Positions 1 to 13,800 of a stretch of 64,000 bases of DNA are shown one piece after another (the stretch's first letter is position 1; each line of letters opens with the position of its first letter). The translations under genes were made by a program, and so were the position numbers. Below the pieces are notes generated by a model. That model was not told the origin of the DNA and searched no databases. It saw nothing but the letters and a program-made list of their open reading frames with translations. Source of the stretch: Eledone cirrhosa (taxonomy: Eukaryota; Mollusca; Cephalopoda; Octopoda; Eledonidae); contig OZ024740.1 of assembly GCA_964016885.1 (NCBI GenBank), positions 8,452,450 to 8,516,449 on the forward strand. The letters run 5' to 3'.

Positions 1-3000
1 GTCAGTTTCTATTGGTATGTCAGTTTTGATTGGTATATCAGTTTCAATTGGTATGTCAGTTTCGATTGGTATGTCAGTTTCGATTGGTTTATCAGTTTCA
101 ATTGGTATGTAAGTTTTGATTGGTATGTCAGTTTCGATCGGGATGTCAGTTTCGATTGGTATATCAGTTTCTATTGGTATGTCAGTTTCGATTGGTATAT
201 CAATTTCGATTTGTATATCAGTTCCTATTGCTATATCAGTTTCTATTGGTATGTCAGTTTCAATCGGTATGTAAGTTTCGATTGGTATATCAGTTTCGAT
301 TGGTATGTCAGTTTCGATTGGTATATCAGTTTCTATAGGTATGTCAGTTTCTATTGTTATATCAGTTTCGATTGGTATATCTGTTTCGATTAGTATGTCA
401 GTTTCTATTGGTATATCAGTTTCTATTGGTATGTTAGTTTCGATTGGTATGTCAATTTCGATTGGTATATAAGTTTAGATTACTATGTCAGTTTCTATTG
501 GTATATCAGTTTCGATTGGTATATTAGTTTCGATTAGTATATCAGTTTCTATAGGTATGTTAGTTTCTATTGGTATATCAGTTTTGACTGGTATATCAGT
601 TTCGATTAGTATGTCAGTTTCGATTGTTTTGTCAGTTTCGATTTGTATATCAGTTCCGATTGGTAAGTCAGTCTCGATTGGTATGTCAGTTTCGATTGGT
701 ATATCAGTTTAGATTGGTATGTCGGTTTCGATTGGTATGTCAGTTACGATTAGTATATCAGTTTATATTGGTATCTCAGTTTCTATTGTTATATCACTTT
801 CTATTGGTATGTCAGTTTCGATAGGTATGTCAGTTTCTATTGGTATATCAGTTTCGATTGGTATGTAAGTTTCTATTGGTATGTCAGTTTCGATTGGTAT
901 ATCAGTTTCGATTGGTATGTCAGTTTCAATTGTTATATCAGTTTCTATTTGTATGTCAATTAGGATAGGTATGTCAGTTTCTATTGGTATATCAGTTTCG
1001 ATTAGTATGTCAGTTTCTATTGGTATATCAGTTTCTATTGGTATGTTAGTTTCGATTGGTATGTCAGTTTCTATTGGTATGTTAGTTTCGATTGGTATGT
1101 CAGTTTCGATTGGTATGTCAGTTTCGATTGGTATGTCAATTTCGATTGTATATCAGTTTCTATTAGTATGTTAGTTTCTATTGGAATATCAGTTTCGATA
1201 GGTATATCTGTTTCGATTAGTATGTCAGTTTCTATTTGTATGTTTGTTTCGATTAGTATATCAGTTTCTATTGGTATGTCAGTTTCGATCGGTATGTCAG
1301 TTTCAATTGATATATCAGTTTCGATTGGTATATCAGTTTCGATTGGTATATCAGTTTCTATTGGTATGTCAGTTTCTATTGGTATATCAGTTTCTATTGG
1401 TATGTCAGTTTCTATTGGTATATCAGTTTCGATTGGTATATCAGTTTCGATTAGTATGTCAGTTTCGATTATTATGTCAGTTTCGATTTGTATATCAGTT
1501 CCGATTGGTATGTCAGTGTCGATTGGTATGTCAGTTTCGATTTGTATATCAGTTCCGATTGGTATGTCAGTCTCGATTGGTATGTCGGTTTCGATTGGTA
1601 TGTCAGTTTCGATTAGTATATCAGTTTATATTGGTATATCAGTTTCGATTGGTATGTAAGTTTCTATTGGTATGTCAGTTTCGATTGGTATATCAGTTTC
1701 GATTGGTATGTCAGTTTCAATTGTTATATCAGTTTCTATTTGTATGTCAATTAGGATAGGTATGTCAGTTTCTATTGGTATATCAGTTTCGATTGGTATA
1801 TCAGTTTCGATTGGTATATCAGTTTCTATTGGTATGTCAGTTTCTATTGGTATATAAATTTCTATTGGTATGTCAGTTTCGATTGGTATGTCAGTTTCGA
1901 TTGGTATATCAGTTCCGATTGGTATGTCAGTTTCGATTGGTATGTCAGTTTCGATTGGTATATCAGTTTCGATTGGTATGTAAGTTTCGATTGGTATGTC
2001 AATTTCAATTGGTATATCAGTTTCTATTGGTATGTCAGTTTCGAGTGGTATGTCAGTTTCTATTGGTATATAAGTTTCGATTGATATATCAGTCTCGATT
2101 AGTATGTCAGTTTCTACTGGTATGTCAGTAACGATATTAGTATATCAGTTTCTATTAGTATGTCAGTTTCGATTGGTATATCAGTTTCGATTTGTATATC
2201 AGTTTCGATTGGTATATCAGTTTCTATTGGTATGTCAGTTTCTATTGGTATATCAGTTTCGATTGGTATATCAGTTTCGATTGATATATCAGTTTCGAAT
2301 AGTATGTCAGTTTCTATTGGTATGTCAGTTTCGATTAGTATATCAGTTTCTATTGGTATGTCAGTTTCGATTGGTATATCAGTTTCGATTTGTATATCAG
2401 TTCCTATAGCTATATCAGTTTCTATTGGTATGTCAGTTTCAATTGGTATGTAAGTTTCGATTGATGTATCAGTTTCGATTGGTATGTCAGTTTCGATTGG
2501 TATATTAGTTTCGATTGGTATGTCAATTTCAATTAGTATATCAGTTTCTATTGGTATATCAGCTTCGATTTGTATGTCAGTTTCGATTAGTATATCAGTT
2601 TCTATAGGTATGTCAATTTCGATTGGTATATCAGTTTCTATTGGTATATCAGTTTCGATTGATATATCAGTTTCGATTAGTATGTCAGTTTCTACTGGTA
2701 TGTCAGTTTCGATTAGTATATCAGTTTCTATTGGTATGTCAGTTTCTATTGGTATATCAGTTTCGATTGGTATATCAGTTTCGATTAGTATGTCAGTTTC
2801 TATTGGAATGTTATTTTCGATTAGTATATCAGTTTCTATTGGTATGTCAGTTTCGATTGGTATGTCAGTTTCTATTGGTATATCAGTTTCTATGGGTATG
2901 TCAGTTTTGATTGGTATATCAGTTTCGGTTGGTATGTCAGTTTCGATTGGTATGTCAGTTTCGATTGGTATATCAGTTCCGATTGGTATGTCAGTTTCGA

Positions 3001-3567
3001 TTGTTATGTCAGTTTCGATTGGTATGTCAATTTCGATTGGTATATCAGTTTCTAATGGTATGTCAGTTTCAAGTGGTATGTCAGTTTCTATTGATATATC
3101 AGTTTCGATTAGTATGTCAGTTTCTACTGGTATGTCAGTTTCGATTAGTATATCAGTTTCTAATGGTATGTCAGTTTCTATTGGTATATCAGATTCGATT
3201 GGTATATCACTTTCGATTAGTATATCAGTTTCTATTGGTATGTCAGTTTTGATTGGTATATCAGTTTCGATTGATATGTCAGTTTCGATTGGTATGTCAG
3301 TTTCGATTGGTATATCAGTTCCGATTGGTATGTCAGTTTCGATTGGTATGTCAGTTTCGATTGGTATATCAGTTTCGATTGGTATGTAAGTTTCGATTGG
3401 TATGTCAATTTCAATTGGTATATCAGTTTCTATTGGTATGTCAGTTTCGAGTGGTATGTCAGTTACTATTGGTATATAAGTTTCAATTGATATATCAGTT
3501 TCGATTAGTATGTCAGTTTCTACTGGTATGTCAGTTTCGTTATTAGTATATCAGTTTCTATTAGTAT
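1..3567 (+). repeat. Family A/B satellite, diverged partial blocks at left edge
   Basis: Only satellite units are present. Roughly the first 1.9 kb aligns unit by unit with the last part of the following A block (for example 485-712 with 6787-7014). The stretch from about 2.1 to 3.4 kb instead resembles family B: the 20-bp unit GTCAGTAACGATATTAGTAT near 2124 recurs near 19984 and 21444. The segment is therefore a mosaic of block types. No gene is seen. Confidence 0.75.
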
Positions 3568-5619
3568 GTCAGTTTCGATTGGTATATCAGTTTCGATTTG
3601 TATATCAGTTCCTATTACTATATCTGTTTCTATTGGTATGTCAGTTTCGATTGGTATGTCAGTTTCTATTGGTATATCAGTTTCGATTGGTATATCAGTT
3701 TCGATTGATATATCAGTTTCGAATATTATGTCAGTTTCTACTGGTATGTCAGTTTCGATTGGTATATCAGTTCCGATTGGTATGTCAGTTTCGATTGGTA
3801 TGTCAGTTTCGATTGGTATATCAGTTTCGATTGGTATGTAAGTTTCGATTAGTATGTCAATTTTAATTGGTATATCAGTTTCTATTGGTATGTCAGTTTC
3901 GTGTGGTATGTCAGTTTCTATTGGTATATAAGTTTCGATTGATATATCAGTTTCGATTAGTATATCAGTTTCTATTGGTATGTCAGTTTTGATTGGTATA
4001 TCAGTTTCGATTGGTATGTCAGTTTCGATTGGTATGTCAGTTTCGATTGGTATGTCAGTTTCGATTGGTATGTCAATTTCGATGTGTATATCAGTTTCTA
4101 TTAGTATGTTAGTTTCTATTGGAATATCAGTTTCGATTGGTATATCTGTTTCGATTAGTATGTCAGTTTCTATTTGTATGTTAGTTTCGATTGGTATATC
4201 AGTTTCTATTGGTATGTCAGTTTCGATCGGTATGTCAGTTTCTATTGATATATCAGTTTCGATTGGTATATCAGTTTCGATTGGTATATCAGTTTCTATT
4301 GGTATGTCAGTTTCTATTGGTATATCAGTTTCTATTGGTATGTCAGTTTTGATTGGTATATCAGTTTCGATTGGTATGTCAGTTTCGATTGGTATGTCAG
4401 TTTCGATTGGTATATCAGTTTCGATTGGTATGTCAGTTTCGATCGGTATGTCAATTTCGATTGGTATATCAGTTTCGATTTGTATATCAGTTCCTATTGC
4501 TATATCTGTTTCTATTGGTATGTCAGTTTCTAATGGTATGTCAGTTTCGATTGGTATGTCAGTTTCGATTGGTTTATCAGTTCCGATTGGTATGTAAGTT
4601 TTGATTGGTATGTCAGTTTCGATTGGTATATCAGTTTTGATTGGTATATCAGTTTCTATTGGTATGTCAGTTTCTATTGGTATGTCAGTTTCTATTGGTA
4701 TATCAGTTTCGATTGGTATATCAGTTTCGATTGATATATCAGTTTCGAATATTATGTCAGTTTCTACTGGTATGTCAGTTTCGATTGGTATATCAGTTCC
4801 GATTGGTATGTCAGTTTCGATTGGTATGTCAGTTTCGATTGGTGTATCAGTTTCGATTGGTATGTAAGTTTCGATTGGTATGTCAATTTCAATTGGTATA
4901 TCAGTTTCTATTGGTATGTCAGTTTCGAGTGGTATGTCAGTTTCTATTGGTATATAAGTTTCGATTGATATATCAGTTTCGATTAGTATATCAGTTTCTA
5001 TTGGTATGTCAGTTTTGATTGGTATATCAGTTTCGATTGGTATGTCAGTTTCGATTGGTATGTCAGTTTCGATTGGTATGTCAGTTTCGATTGGTATGTC
5101 AATTTCGATGTGTATATCAGTTTCTATTAGTATGTTAGTTTCTATTGGAATATCAGTTTCGATTGGTATATCTGTTTCGATTAGTATGTCAGTTTCTATT
5201 TGTATGTTAGTTTCGATTGGTATATCAGTTTCTATTGGTATGTCAGTTTCGATCGGTATGTCAGTTTCTATTGATATATCAGTTTCGATTGGTATATCAG
5301 TTTCGATTGGTATATCAGTTTCTATTGGTATGTCAGTTTCTATTGGTATATCAGTTTCTATTGGTATGTCAGTTTTGATTGGTATATCAGTTTCGATTGG
5401 TATGTCAGTTTCGATTGGTATGTCAGTTTCGATTGGTATATCAGTTTCGATTGGTATGTCAGTTTCGATCGGTATGTCAATTTTGATTGGTATATCAGTT
5501 TCGATTTGTATATCAGTTCCTATTGCTATATCTGTTTCTATTGGTATGTCAGTTTCAATTGGTATGTCAGTTTCGATTGGTATGTCAGTTTCGATTGGTT
5601 TATCAGTTCCGATTGGTAT
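3568..5619 (+). repeat. Internal 1026-bp tandem duplication in A copy 0
   Basis: Two adjacent copies of 57 units (3568-4593 and 4594-5619). Boundaries are marked by GTAAGTTTTG at 4594 and 5620. The spacing is exactly 1026 bp, and the order of variant units is preserved between the copies. The same duplication occurs in the later full-length A blocks, so it predates block amplification. Confidence 0.85.
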
Positions 5620-8049
5620 GTAAGTTTTGATTGGTATGTCAGTTTCGATTGATATATCAGTTTCGATTGGTATATCAGTTTCTATTGGTATGTCAGTTTC
5701 TATTGGTATGTCCGTTTCTATTGGTATATCAGTTTCGATTGGTATATCTGTTTCGATTGATATATCAGTTTCGAATAGTATGACAGTTTCTACTGGTATG
5801 TCAGTTTCGATTAGTATATCAGTTTCTATTGGTATGTCAGTTTCTATTGGTATATCAGTTTCGATTGGTATATCAGTTTCGATTAGTATGTCAGTTTCTA
5901 TTAGTATGTTAGTTTCGATTAGTATATCAGTTTCTATTGGTATGTCAGTCTCGATCGGTATGTCAGTTTCTATTGGTATATCAGTTTCTATTGGTATGTC
6001 AGTTTTGATTGGTATATCAGTTTCGATTGGTATGTCAGTTTCGATTGGTATGTCAGTTTCGATTTGTATATCAGTTCCGATTGGTATATCAGTTTCGATT
6101 TGTATGTCAGTTTCGATTGGTATGTCAATTTCGATTGGTATATCAGTTTCTATTGGTATATCAGTTTCTAATGGTATGTCAATTTCTATTGGTATATCAG
6201 ATTCGATTGGTATATCACTTTCGATTAGTATGTCAGTTTCTATTGGTATGTCAGTTTTGATTGGTATATCAGTTTCAATTGGTATGTCAGTTTCGATTGG
6301 TATGTCAGTTTCGATTGGTTTATCAGTTTCAATTGGTATGTAAGTTTTGATTGGTATGTCAGTTTCGATCGGGATGTCAGTTTCGATTGGTATATCATTT
6401 TCTATTGGTATGTCAGTTTCGATTGGTATATCAATTTCGATTTGTATATCAGTTCCTATTGCTATATCAGTTTCTATTGGTATGTCAGTTTCAATTGGTA
6501 TGTAAGTTTCGATTGGTATATCAGTTTCGATTGGTATGTCAATTTCAATTAGTATGTCAGTTTCTATTGCTATATCAGTTTCGATTGGTATGTCAGTTTC
6601 GATTAGTATATCAGTTTCTATAGGTATGTCAGTTTCTATTGTTATATCAGTTTCGATTGGTATATCTGTTTCGATGGCATGTCAGTTTCGATTGGTATAT
6701 CAGTTTCTATTGGTATATCAGTTTCGATTGGTATGTCAGTTTCTATTGGTATGTCAATTTCGATTGGTATATAAGTTTAGATTACTATGTCAGTTTCTAT
6801 TGGTATATCAGTTTCGATTGGTATATTAGTTTCGATTAGTATATCAGTTTCTATAGGTATGTTAGTTTCTATTGGTATATCAGTTTTGACTGGTATATCA
6901 GTTTCGATTAGTATGTCAGTTTCGATTGTTATGTCAGTTTCGATTTGTATATCAGTTCCGATTGGTAAGTCAGTCTCGATTGGTATGTCAGTTTCGATTG
7001 GTATATCAGTTTAGATTGGTATCTCAGTTTCTATTGTTATATCAGTTTCTATTTGTATGTCAATTAGGATAGGTATATCAGTTTCTATTGGTATATCAGT
7101 TTCGATTAGTATGTCAGTTTCTATTGGTATATCAGTTTCTATTGGTATGTCAGTTTTGAGTGGTATATCAGTTTCGATTGGTATGTTAGTTTCGATTGGT
7201 ATGTCAGTTTCGATTGGTATGTCAGTTTCGATTGGTATGTCAGTTTCGATTGGTATGTCAATTTCGATGTGTATATCAGTTTCTATTAGTATGTTAGTTT
7301 CTATTGGAATATCAGTTTCGATTGGTATATCTGTTTCGATTAGTATGTCAGTTTCTATTTGTATGTTTGTTTCGATTAGTATATCAGTTTCTATTGGTAT
7401 GTCAGTTTCGATCGGTATGTCAGTTTCAATTGATATATCAGTTTCGATTGGTATATCAGTTTCGATTGGTATATCAGTTTTTATTGGTATGTCAGTTTCT
7501 ATTGGTATATCAGTTTCGATTGGTATATCAGTTTCGATTAGTATGTCAGTTTCGATTATTATGTCAGTTTCGATTTGTATATCAGTTCCGATTGGTATGT
7601 CAGTTTCGATTGGTTATGTCAGTTTCGATTGGTATATCAGTTTCGATTGGTATGTCGGTTTCGATTGGTATGTCAGTTTCGATTAGTATATCAGTTTCGA
7701 TTGGTATGTCAGTTTCGATTGGTATATCAGTTTCGATTGGTATGTCAGTTTCAATTGTTATATCAGTTTCTATTTGTATGTCAATTAGGATAGGTATATC
7801 AGTTTCTATTGGTACATCAGTTTCGATTGGTATATCAGTTTCGATTGGTATATCAGTTTCTATTGGTATGTCTGTTTCTATTGGTATATCAGTTTCTATT
7901 GGTATGTCAGTTTTGATTGGTATATCAGTTTCGATTGGTATGTCAGTTTCGATTGGTATGTCAGTTTCGATTGGTATATCAGTTCCGATTGGTATGTCAG
8001 TTTCGATTGGTATATCAGTTTCGATTGGTTTATCAGTTCCGATTGTTAT
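3568..8049 (+). repeat. Family A higher-order repeat, copy 0 (4482 bp)
   Basis: This block aligns with the 4518-bp copies at 10840 and 15358. It is 36 bp (two units) shorter because of a deletion near 7690-7700. Its first 50 bases or so do not match the other copies and mark the left limit of homology. Landmarks shared with the other copies are a 17-bp unit with GATGGCATG near 6673, the TTTAG-containing units near 6777 and 7013, and a 19-bp unit with GATTGGTTATG near 7608. Confidence 0.85.
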
Positions 8050-10839
8050 GTAAGTTTTGATTGGTATGTCAGTTTCGATTGGTATATCAGTTTTGATTGG
8101 TATATCAGTTTCTATTGGTATGTCAGTTTCTATTGGTATGTCAGTTTCTATTGGTATATCAGTTTCGATTGGTATATCAGTTTCGATTGATATATCAGTT
8201 TCGAATATTATGTCAGTTTCTACTGGTATGTCAGTTTCGATTGGTATATCAGTTCCGATTGGTATGTCAGTTTCGATTGGTATGTCAGTTTCGATTGGTA
8301 TATCAGTTTCGATTGGTATGTAAGTTTCGATTAGTATGTCAATTTTAATTGGTATATCAGTTTCTATTGGTATGTCAGTTTCGAGTGGTATGTCAGTTTC
8401 TATTGGTATATAAGTTTCGATTGATATATCAGTTTCGATTAGTATATCAGTTTCTATTGGTATGTCAGTTTTGATTGGTATATCAGTTTCGATTGGTATG
8501 TCAGTTTCGATTGGTATGTCAGTTTCGATTGGTATGTCAGTTTCGATTGGTATGTCAATTTCGATGTGTATATCAGTTTCTATTAGTATGTTAGTTTCTA
8601 TTGGAATATCAGTTTCGATTGGTATATCTGTTTCGATTAGTATGTCAGTTTCTATTTGTATGTTAGTTTCGATTGGTATATCAGTTTCTATTGGTATGTC
8701 AGTCTCGATCGGTATGTCAGTTTCTATTGGTATATCAGTTTCTATTGGTATGTCAGTTTTGATTGGTATATCAGTTTCGATTGGTATGTCAGTTTCGATT
8801 GGTATGTCAGTTTCGATTTGTATATCAGTTCCGATTGGTATATCAGTTTCGATTTGTATGTCAGTTTCGATTGGTATGTCAATTTCGATTGGTATATCAG
8901 TTTCTATTGGTATATCAGTTTCTAATGGTATGTCAATTTCTATTGGTATATCAGATTCGATTGGTATATCACTTTCGATTAGTATGTCAGTTTCTATTGG
9001 TATGTCAGTTTTGATTGGTATATCAGTTTCAATTGGTATGTCAGTTTCGATTGGTATGTCAGTTTCGATTGGTTTATCAGTTTCAATTGGTATGTAAGTT
9101 TTGATTGGTATGTCAGTTTCGATCGGGATGTCAGTTTCGATTGGTATATCATTTTCTATTGGTATGTCAGTTTCGATTGGTATATCAATTTCGATTTGTA
9201 TATCAGTTCCTATTGCTATATCAGTTTCTATTGGTATGTCAGTTTCAATTGGTATGTAAGTTTCGATTGGTATATCAGTTTCGATTGGTATGTCAATTTC
9301 AATTAGTATGTCAGTTTCTATTGCTATATCAGTTTCGATTGGTATGTCAGTTTCGATTAGTATATCAGTTTCTATAGGTATGTCAGTTTCTATTGTTATA
9401 TCAGTTTCGATTGGTATATCTGTTTCGATGGCATGTCAGTTTCGATTGGTATATCAGTTTCTATTGGTATATCAGTTTCGATTGGTATGTCAGTTTCTAT
9501 TGGTATGTCAATTTCGATTGGTATATAAGTTTAGATTACTATGTCAGTTTCTATTGGTATATCAGTTTCGATTGGTATATTAGTTTCGATTAGTATATCA
9601 GTTTCTATAGGTATGTTAGTTTCTATTGGTATATCAGTTTTGACTGGTATATCAGTTTCGATTAGTATGTCAGTTTCGATTGTTATGTCAGTTTCGATTT
9701 GTATATCAGTTCCGATTGGTAAGTCAGTCTCGATTGGTATGTCAGTTTCGATTGGTATATCAGTTTAGATTGGTATCTCAGTTTCTATTGTTATATCAGT
9801 TTCTATTTGTATGTCAATTAGGATAGGTATATCAGTTTCTATTGGTATATCAGTTTCGATTAGTATGTCAGTTTCTATTGGTATATCAGTTTCTATTGGT
9901 ATGTCAGTTTTGAGTGGTATATCAGTTTCGATTGGTATGTTAGTTTCGATTGGTATGTCAGTTTCGATTGGTATGTCAGTTTCGATTGGTATGTCAGTTT
10001 CGATTGGTATGTCAATTTCGATGTGTATATCAGTTTCTATTAGTATGTTAGTTTCTATTGGAATATCAGTTTCGATTGGTATATCTGTTTCGATTAGTAT
10101 GTCAGTTTCTATTTGTATGTTTGTTTCGATTAGTATATCAGTTTCTATTGGTATGTCAGTTTCGATCGGTATGTCAGTTTCAATTGATATATCAGTTTCG
10201 ATTGGTATATCAGTTTCGATTGGTATATCAGTTTTTATTGGTATGTCAGTTTCTATTGGTATATCAGTTTCGATTGGTATATCAGTTTCGATTAGTATGT
10301 CAGTTTCGATTATTATGTCAGTTTCGATTTGTATATCAGTTCCGATTGGTATGTCAGTTTCGATTGGTTATGTCAGTTTCGATTGGTATATCAGTTTCGA
10401 TTGGTATGTCGGTTTCGATTGGTATGTCAGTTTCGATTAGTATATCAGTTTATATTGGTATATCAGTTTCGATTGGTATGTCAGTTTCTATTGGTATGTC
10501 AGTTTCGATTGGTATATCAGTTTCGATTGGTATGTCAGTTTCAATTGTTATATCAGTTTCTATTTGTATGTCAATTAGGATAGGTATATCAGTTTCTATT
10601 GGTACATCAGTTTCGATTGGTATATCAGTTTCGATTGGTATATCAGTTTCTATTGGTATGTCTGTTTCTATTGGTATATCAGTTTCTATTGGTATGTCAG
10701 TTTTGATTGGTATATCAGTTTCGATTGGTATGTCAGTTTCGATTGGTATGTCAGTTTCGATTGGTATATCAGTTCCGATTGGTATGTCAGTTTCGATTGG
10801 TATATCAGTTTCGATTGGTTTATCAGTTCCGATTGTTAT
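8050..10839 (+). repeat. Family A higher-order repeat, copy 1, internally deleted (2790 bp)
   Basis: This copy starts at GTAAGTTTTG and lacks 1728 bp (96 units) relative to the 4518-bp block. At about 8700 the order of variant units jumps from the sequence matching 4218 to that matching 5946. The deletion is a whole number of units, so it removes the second 1026-bp subcopy and neighbouring units without disturbing register. The rest matches copies 0 and 2 closely. Confidence 0.85.
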
Positions 10840-13800
10840 GTAAGTTTTGATTGGTATGTCAGTTTCGATTGGTATATCAGTTTTGATTGGTATATCAGTT
10901 TCTATTGGTATGTCAGTTTCTATTGGTATGTCAGTTTCTATTGGTATATCAGTTTCGATTGGTATATCAGTTTCGATTGATATATCAGTTTCGAATATTA
11001 TGTCAGTTTCTACTGGTATGTCAGTTTCGATTGGTATATCAGTTCCGATTGGTATGTCAGTTTCGATTGGTATGTCAGTTTCGATTGGTATATCAGTTTC
11101 GATTGGTATGTAAGTTTCGATTAGTATGTCAATTTTAATTGGTATATCAGTTTCTATTGGTATGTCAGTTTCGAGTGGTATGTCAGTTTCTATTGGTATA
11201 TAAGTTTCGATTGATATATCAGTTTCGATTAGTATATCAGTTTCTATTGGTATGTCAGTTTTGATTGGTATATCAGTTTCGATTGGTATGTCAGTTTCGA
11301 TTGGTATGTCAGTTTCGATTGGTATGTCAGTTTCGATTGGTATGTCAATTTCGATGTGTATATCAGTTTCTATTAGTATGTTAGTTTCTATTGGAATATC
11401 AGTTTCGATTGGTATATCTGTTTCGATTAGTATGTCAGTTTCTATTTGTATGTTAGTTTCGATTGGTATATCAGTTTCTATTGGTATGTCAGTTTCGATC
11501 GGTATGTCAGTTTCTATTGATATATCAGTTTCGATTGGTATATCAGTTTCGATTGGTATATCAGTTTCTATTGGTATGTCAGTTTCTATTGGTATATCAG
11601 TTTCTATTGGTATGTCAGTTTTGATTGGTATATCAGTTTCGATTGGTATGTCAGTTTCGATTGGTATGTCAGTTTCGATTGGTATATCAGTTTCGATTGG
11701 TATGTCAGTTTCGATCGGTATGTCAATTTCGATTGGTATATCAGTTTCGATTTGTATATCAGTTCCTATTGCTATATCTGTTTCTATTGGTATGTCAGTT
11801 TCTAATGGTATGTCAGTTTCGATTGGTATGTCAGTTTCGATTGGTTTATCAGTTCCGATTGGTATGTAAGTTTTGATTGGTATGTCAGTTTCGATTGGTA
11901 TATCAGTTTTGATTGGTATATCAGTTTCTATTGGTATGTCAGTTTCTATTGGTATGTCAGTTTCTATTGGTATATCAGTTTCGATTGGTATATCAGTTTC
12001 GATTGATATATCAGTTTCGAATATTATGTCAGTTTCTACTGGTATGTCAGTTTCGATTGGTATATCAGTTCCGATTGGTATGTCAGTTTCGATTGGTATG
12101 TCAGTTTCGATTGGTGTATCAGTTTCGATTGGTATGTAAGTTTCGATTGGTATGTCAATTTCAATTGGTATATCAGTTTCTATTGGTATGTCAGTTTCGA
12201 GTGGTATGTCAGTTTCTATTGGTATATAAGTTTCGATTGATATATCAGTTTCGATTAGTATATCAGTTTCTATTGGTATGTCAGTTTTGATTGGTATATC
12301 AGTTTCGATTGGTATGTCAGTTTCGATTGGTATGTCAGTTTCGATTGGTATGTCAGTTTCGATTGGTATGTCAATTTCGATGTGTATATCAGTTTCTATT
12401 AGTATGTTAGTTTCTATTGGAATATCAGTTTCGATTGGTATATCTGTTTCGATTAGTATGTCAGTTTCTATTTGTATGTTAGTTTCGATTGGTATATCAG
12501 TTTCTATTGGTATGTCAGTTTCGATCGGTATGTCAGTTTCTATTGATATATCAGTTTCGATTGGTATATCAGTTTCGATTGGTATATCAGTCTCTATTGG
12601 TATGTCAGTTTCTATTGGTATATCAGTTTCTATTGGTATGTCAGTTTTGATTGGTATATCAGTTTCGATTGGTATGTCAGTTTCGATTGGTATGTCAGTT
12701 TCGATTGGTATATCAGTTTCAATTGGTATGTCAGTTTCGATCGGTATGTCAATTTCGATTGGTATATCAGTTTCGATTTGTATATCAGTTCCTATTGCTA
12801 TATCTGTTTCTATTGGTATGTCAGTTTCAATTGGTATGTCAGTTTCGATTGGTATGTCAGTTTCGATTGGTTTATCAGTTCCGATTGGTATGTAAGTTTT
12901 GATTGGTATGTCAGTTTCGATTGATATATCAGTTTCGATTGGTATATCAGTTTCTATTGGTATGTCAGTTTCTATTGGTATGTCCGTTTCTATTGGTATA
13001 TCAGTTTCGATTGGTATATCAGTTTCGATTGATATATCAGTTTCGAATAGTATGACAGTTTCTACTGGTATGTCAGTTTCGATTAGTATATCAGTTTCTA
13101 TTGGTATGTCAGTTTCTATTGGTATATCAGTTTCGATTGGTATATCAGTTTCGATTAGTATGTCAGTTTCTATTAGTATGTTAGTTTCGATTAGTATATC
13201 AGTTTCTATTGGTATGTCAGTCTCGATCGGTATGTCAGTTTCTATTGGTATATCAGTTTCTATTGGTATGTCAGTTTTGATTTGTATATCAGTTTCGATT
13301 GGTATGTCAGTTTCGATTCGTATGTCAGTTTCGATTTGTATATCAGTTCCGATTGGTATATCAGTTTCGATTTGTATGTCAGTTTCGATTGGTATGTCAA
13401 TTTCGATTGGTATATCAGTTTCTATTGGTATATCAGTTTCTAATGGTATGTCAATTTCTATTGGTATATCAGATTCGATTGGTATATCACTTTCGATTAG
13501 TATGTCAGTTTCTATTGGTATGTCAGTTTTGATTGGTATATCAGTTTCAATTGGTATGTCAGTTTCGATTGGTATGTCAGTTTCGATTGGTTTATCAGTT
13601 TCAATTGGTATGTAAGTTTTGATTGGTATGTCAGTTTCGATCGGGATGTCAGTTTCGATTGGTATATCATTTTCTATTGGTATGTCAGTTTCGATTGGTA
13701 TATCAATTTCGATTTGTATATCAGTTCCTATTGCTATATCAGTTTCTATTGGTATGTCAGTTTCAATTGGTATGTAAGTTTCGATTGGTATATCAGTTTC

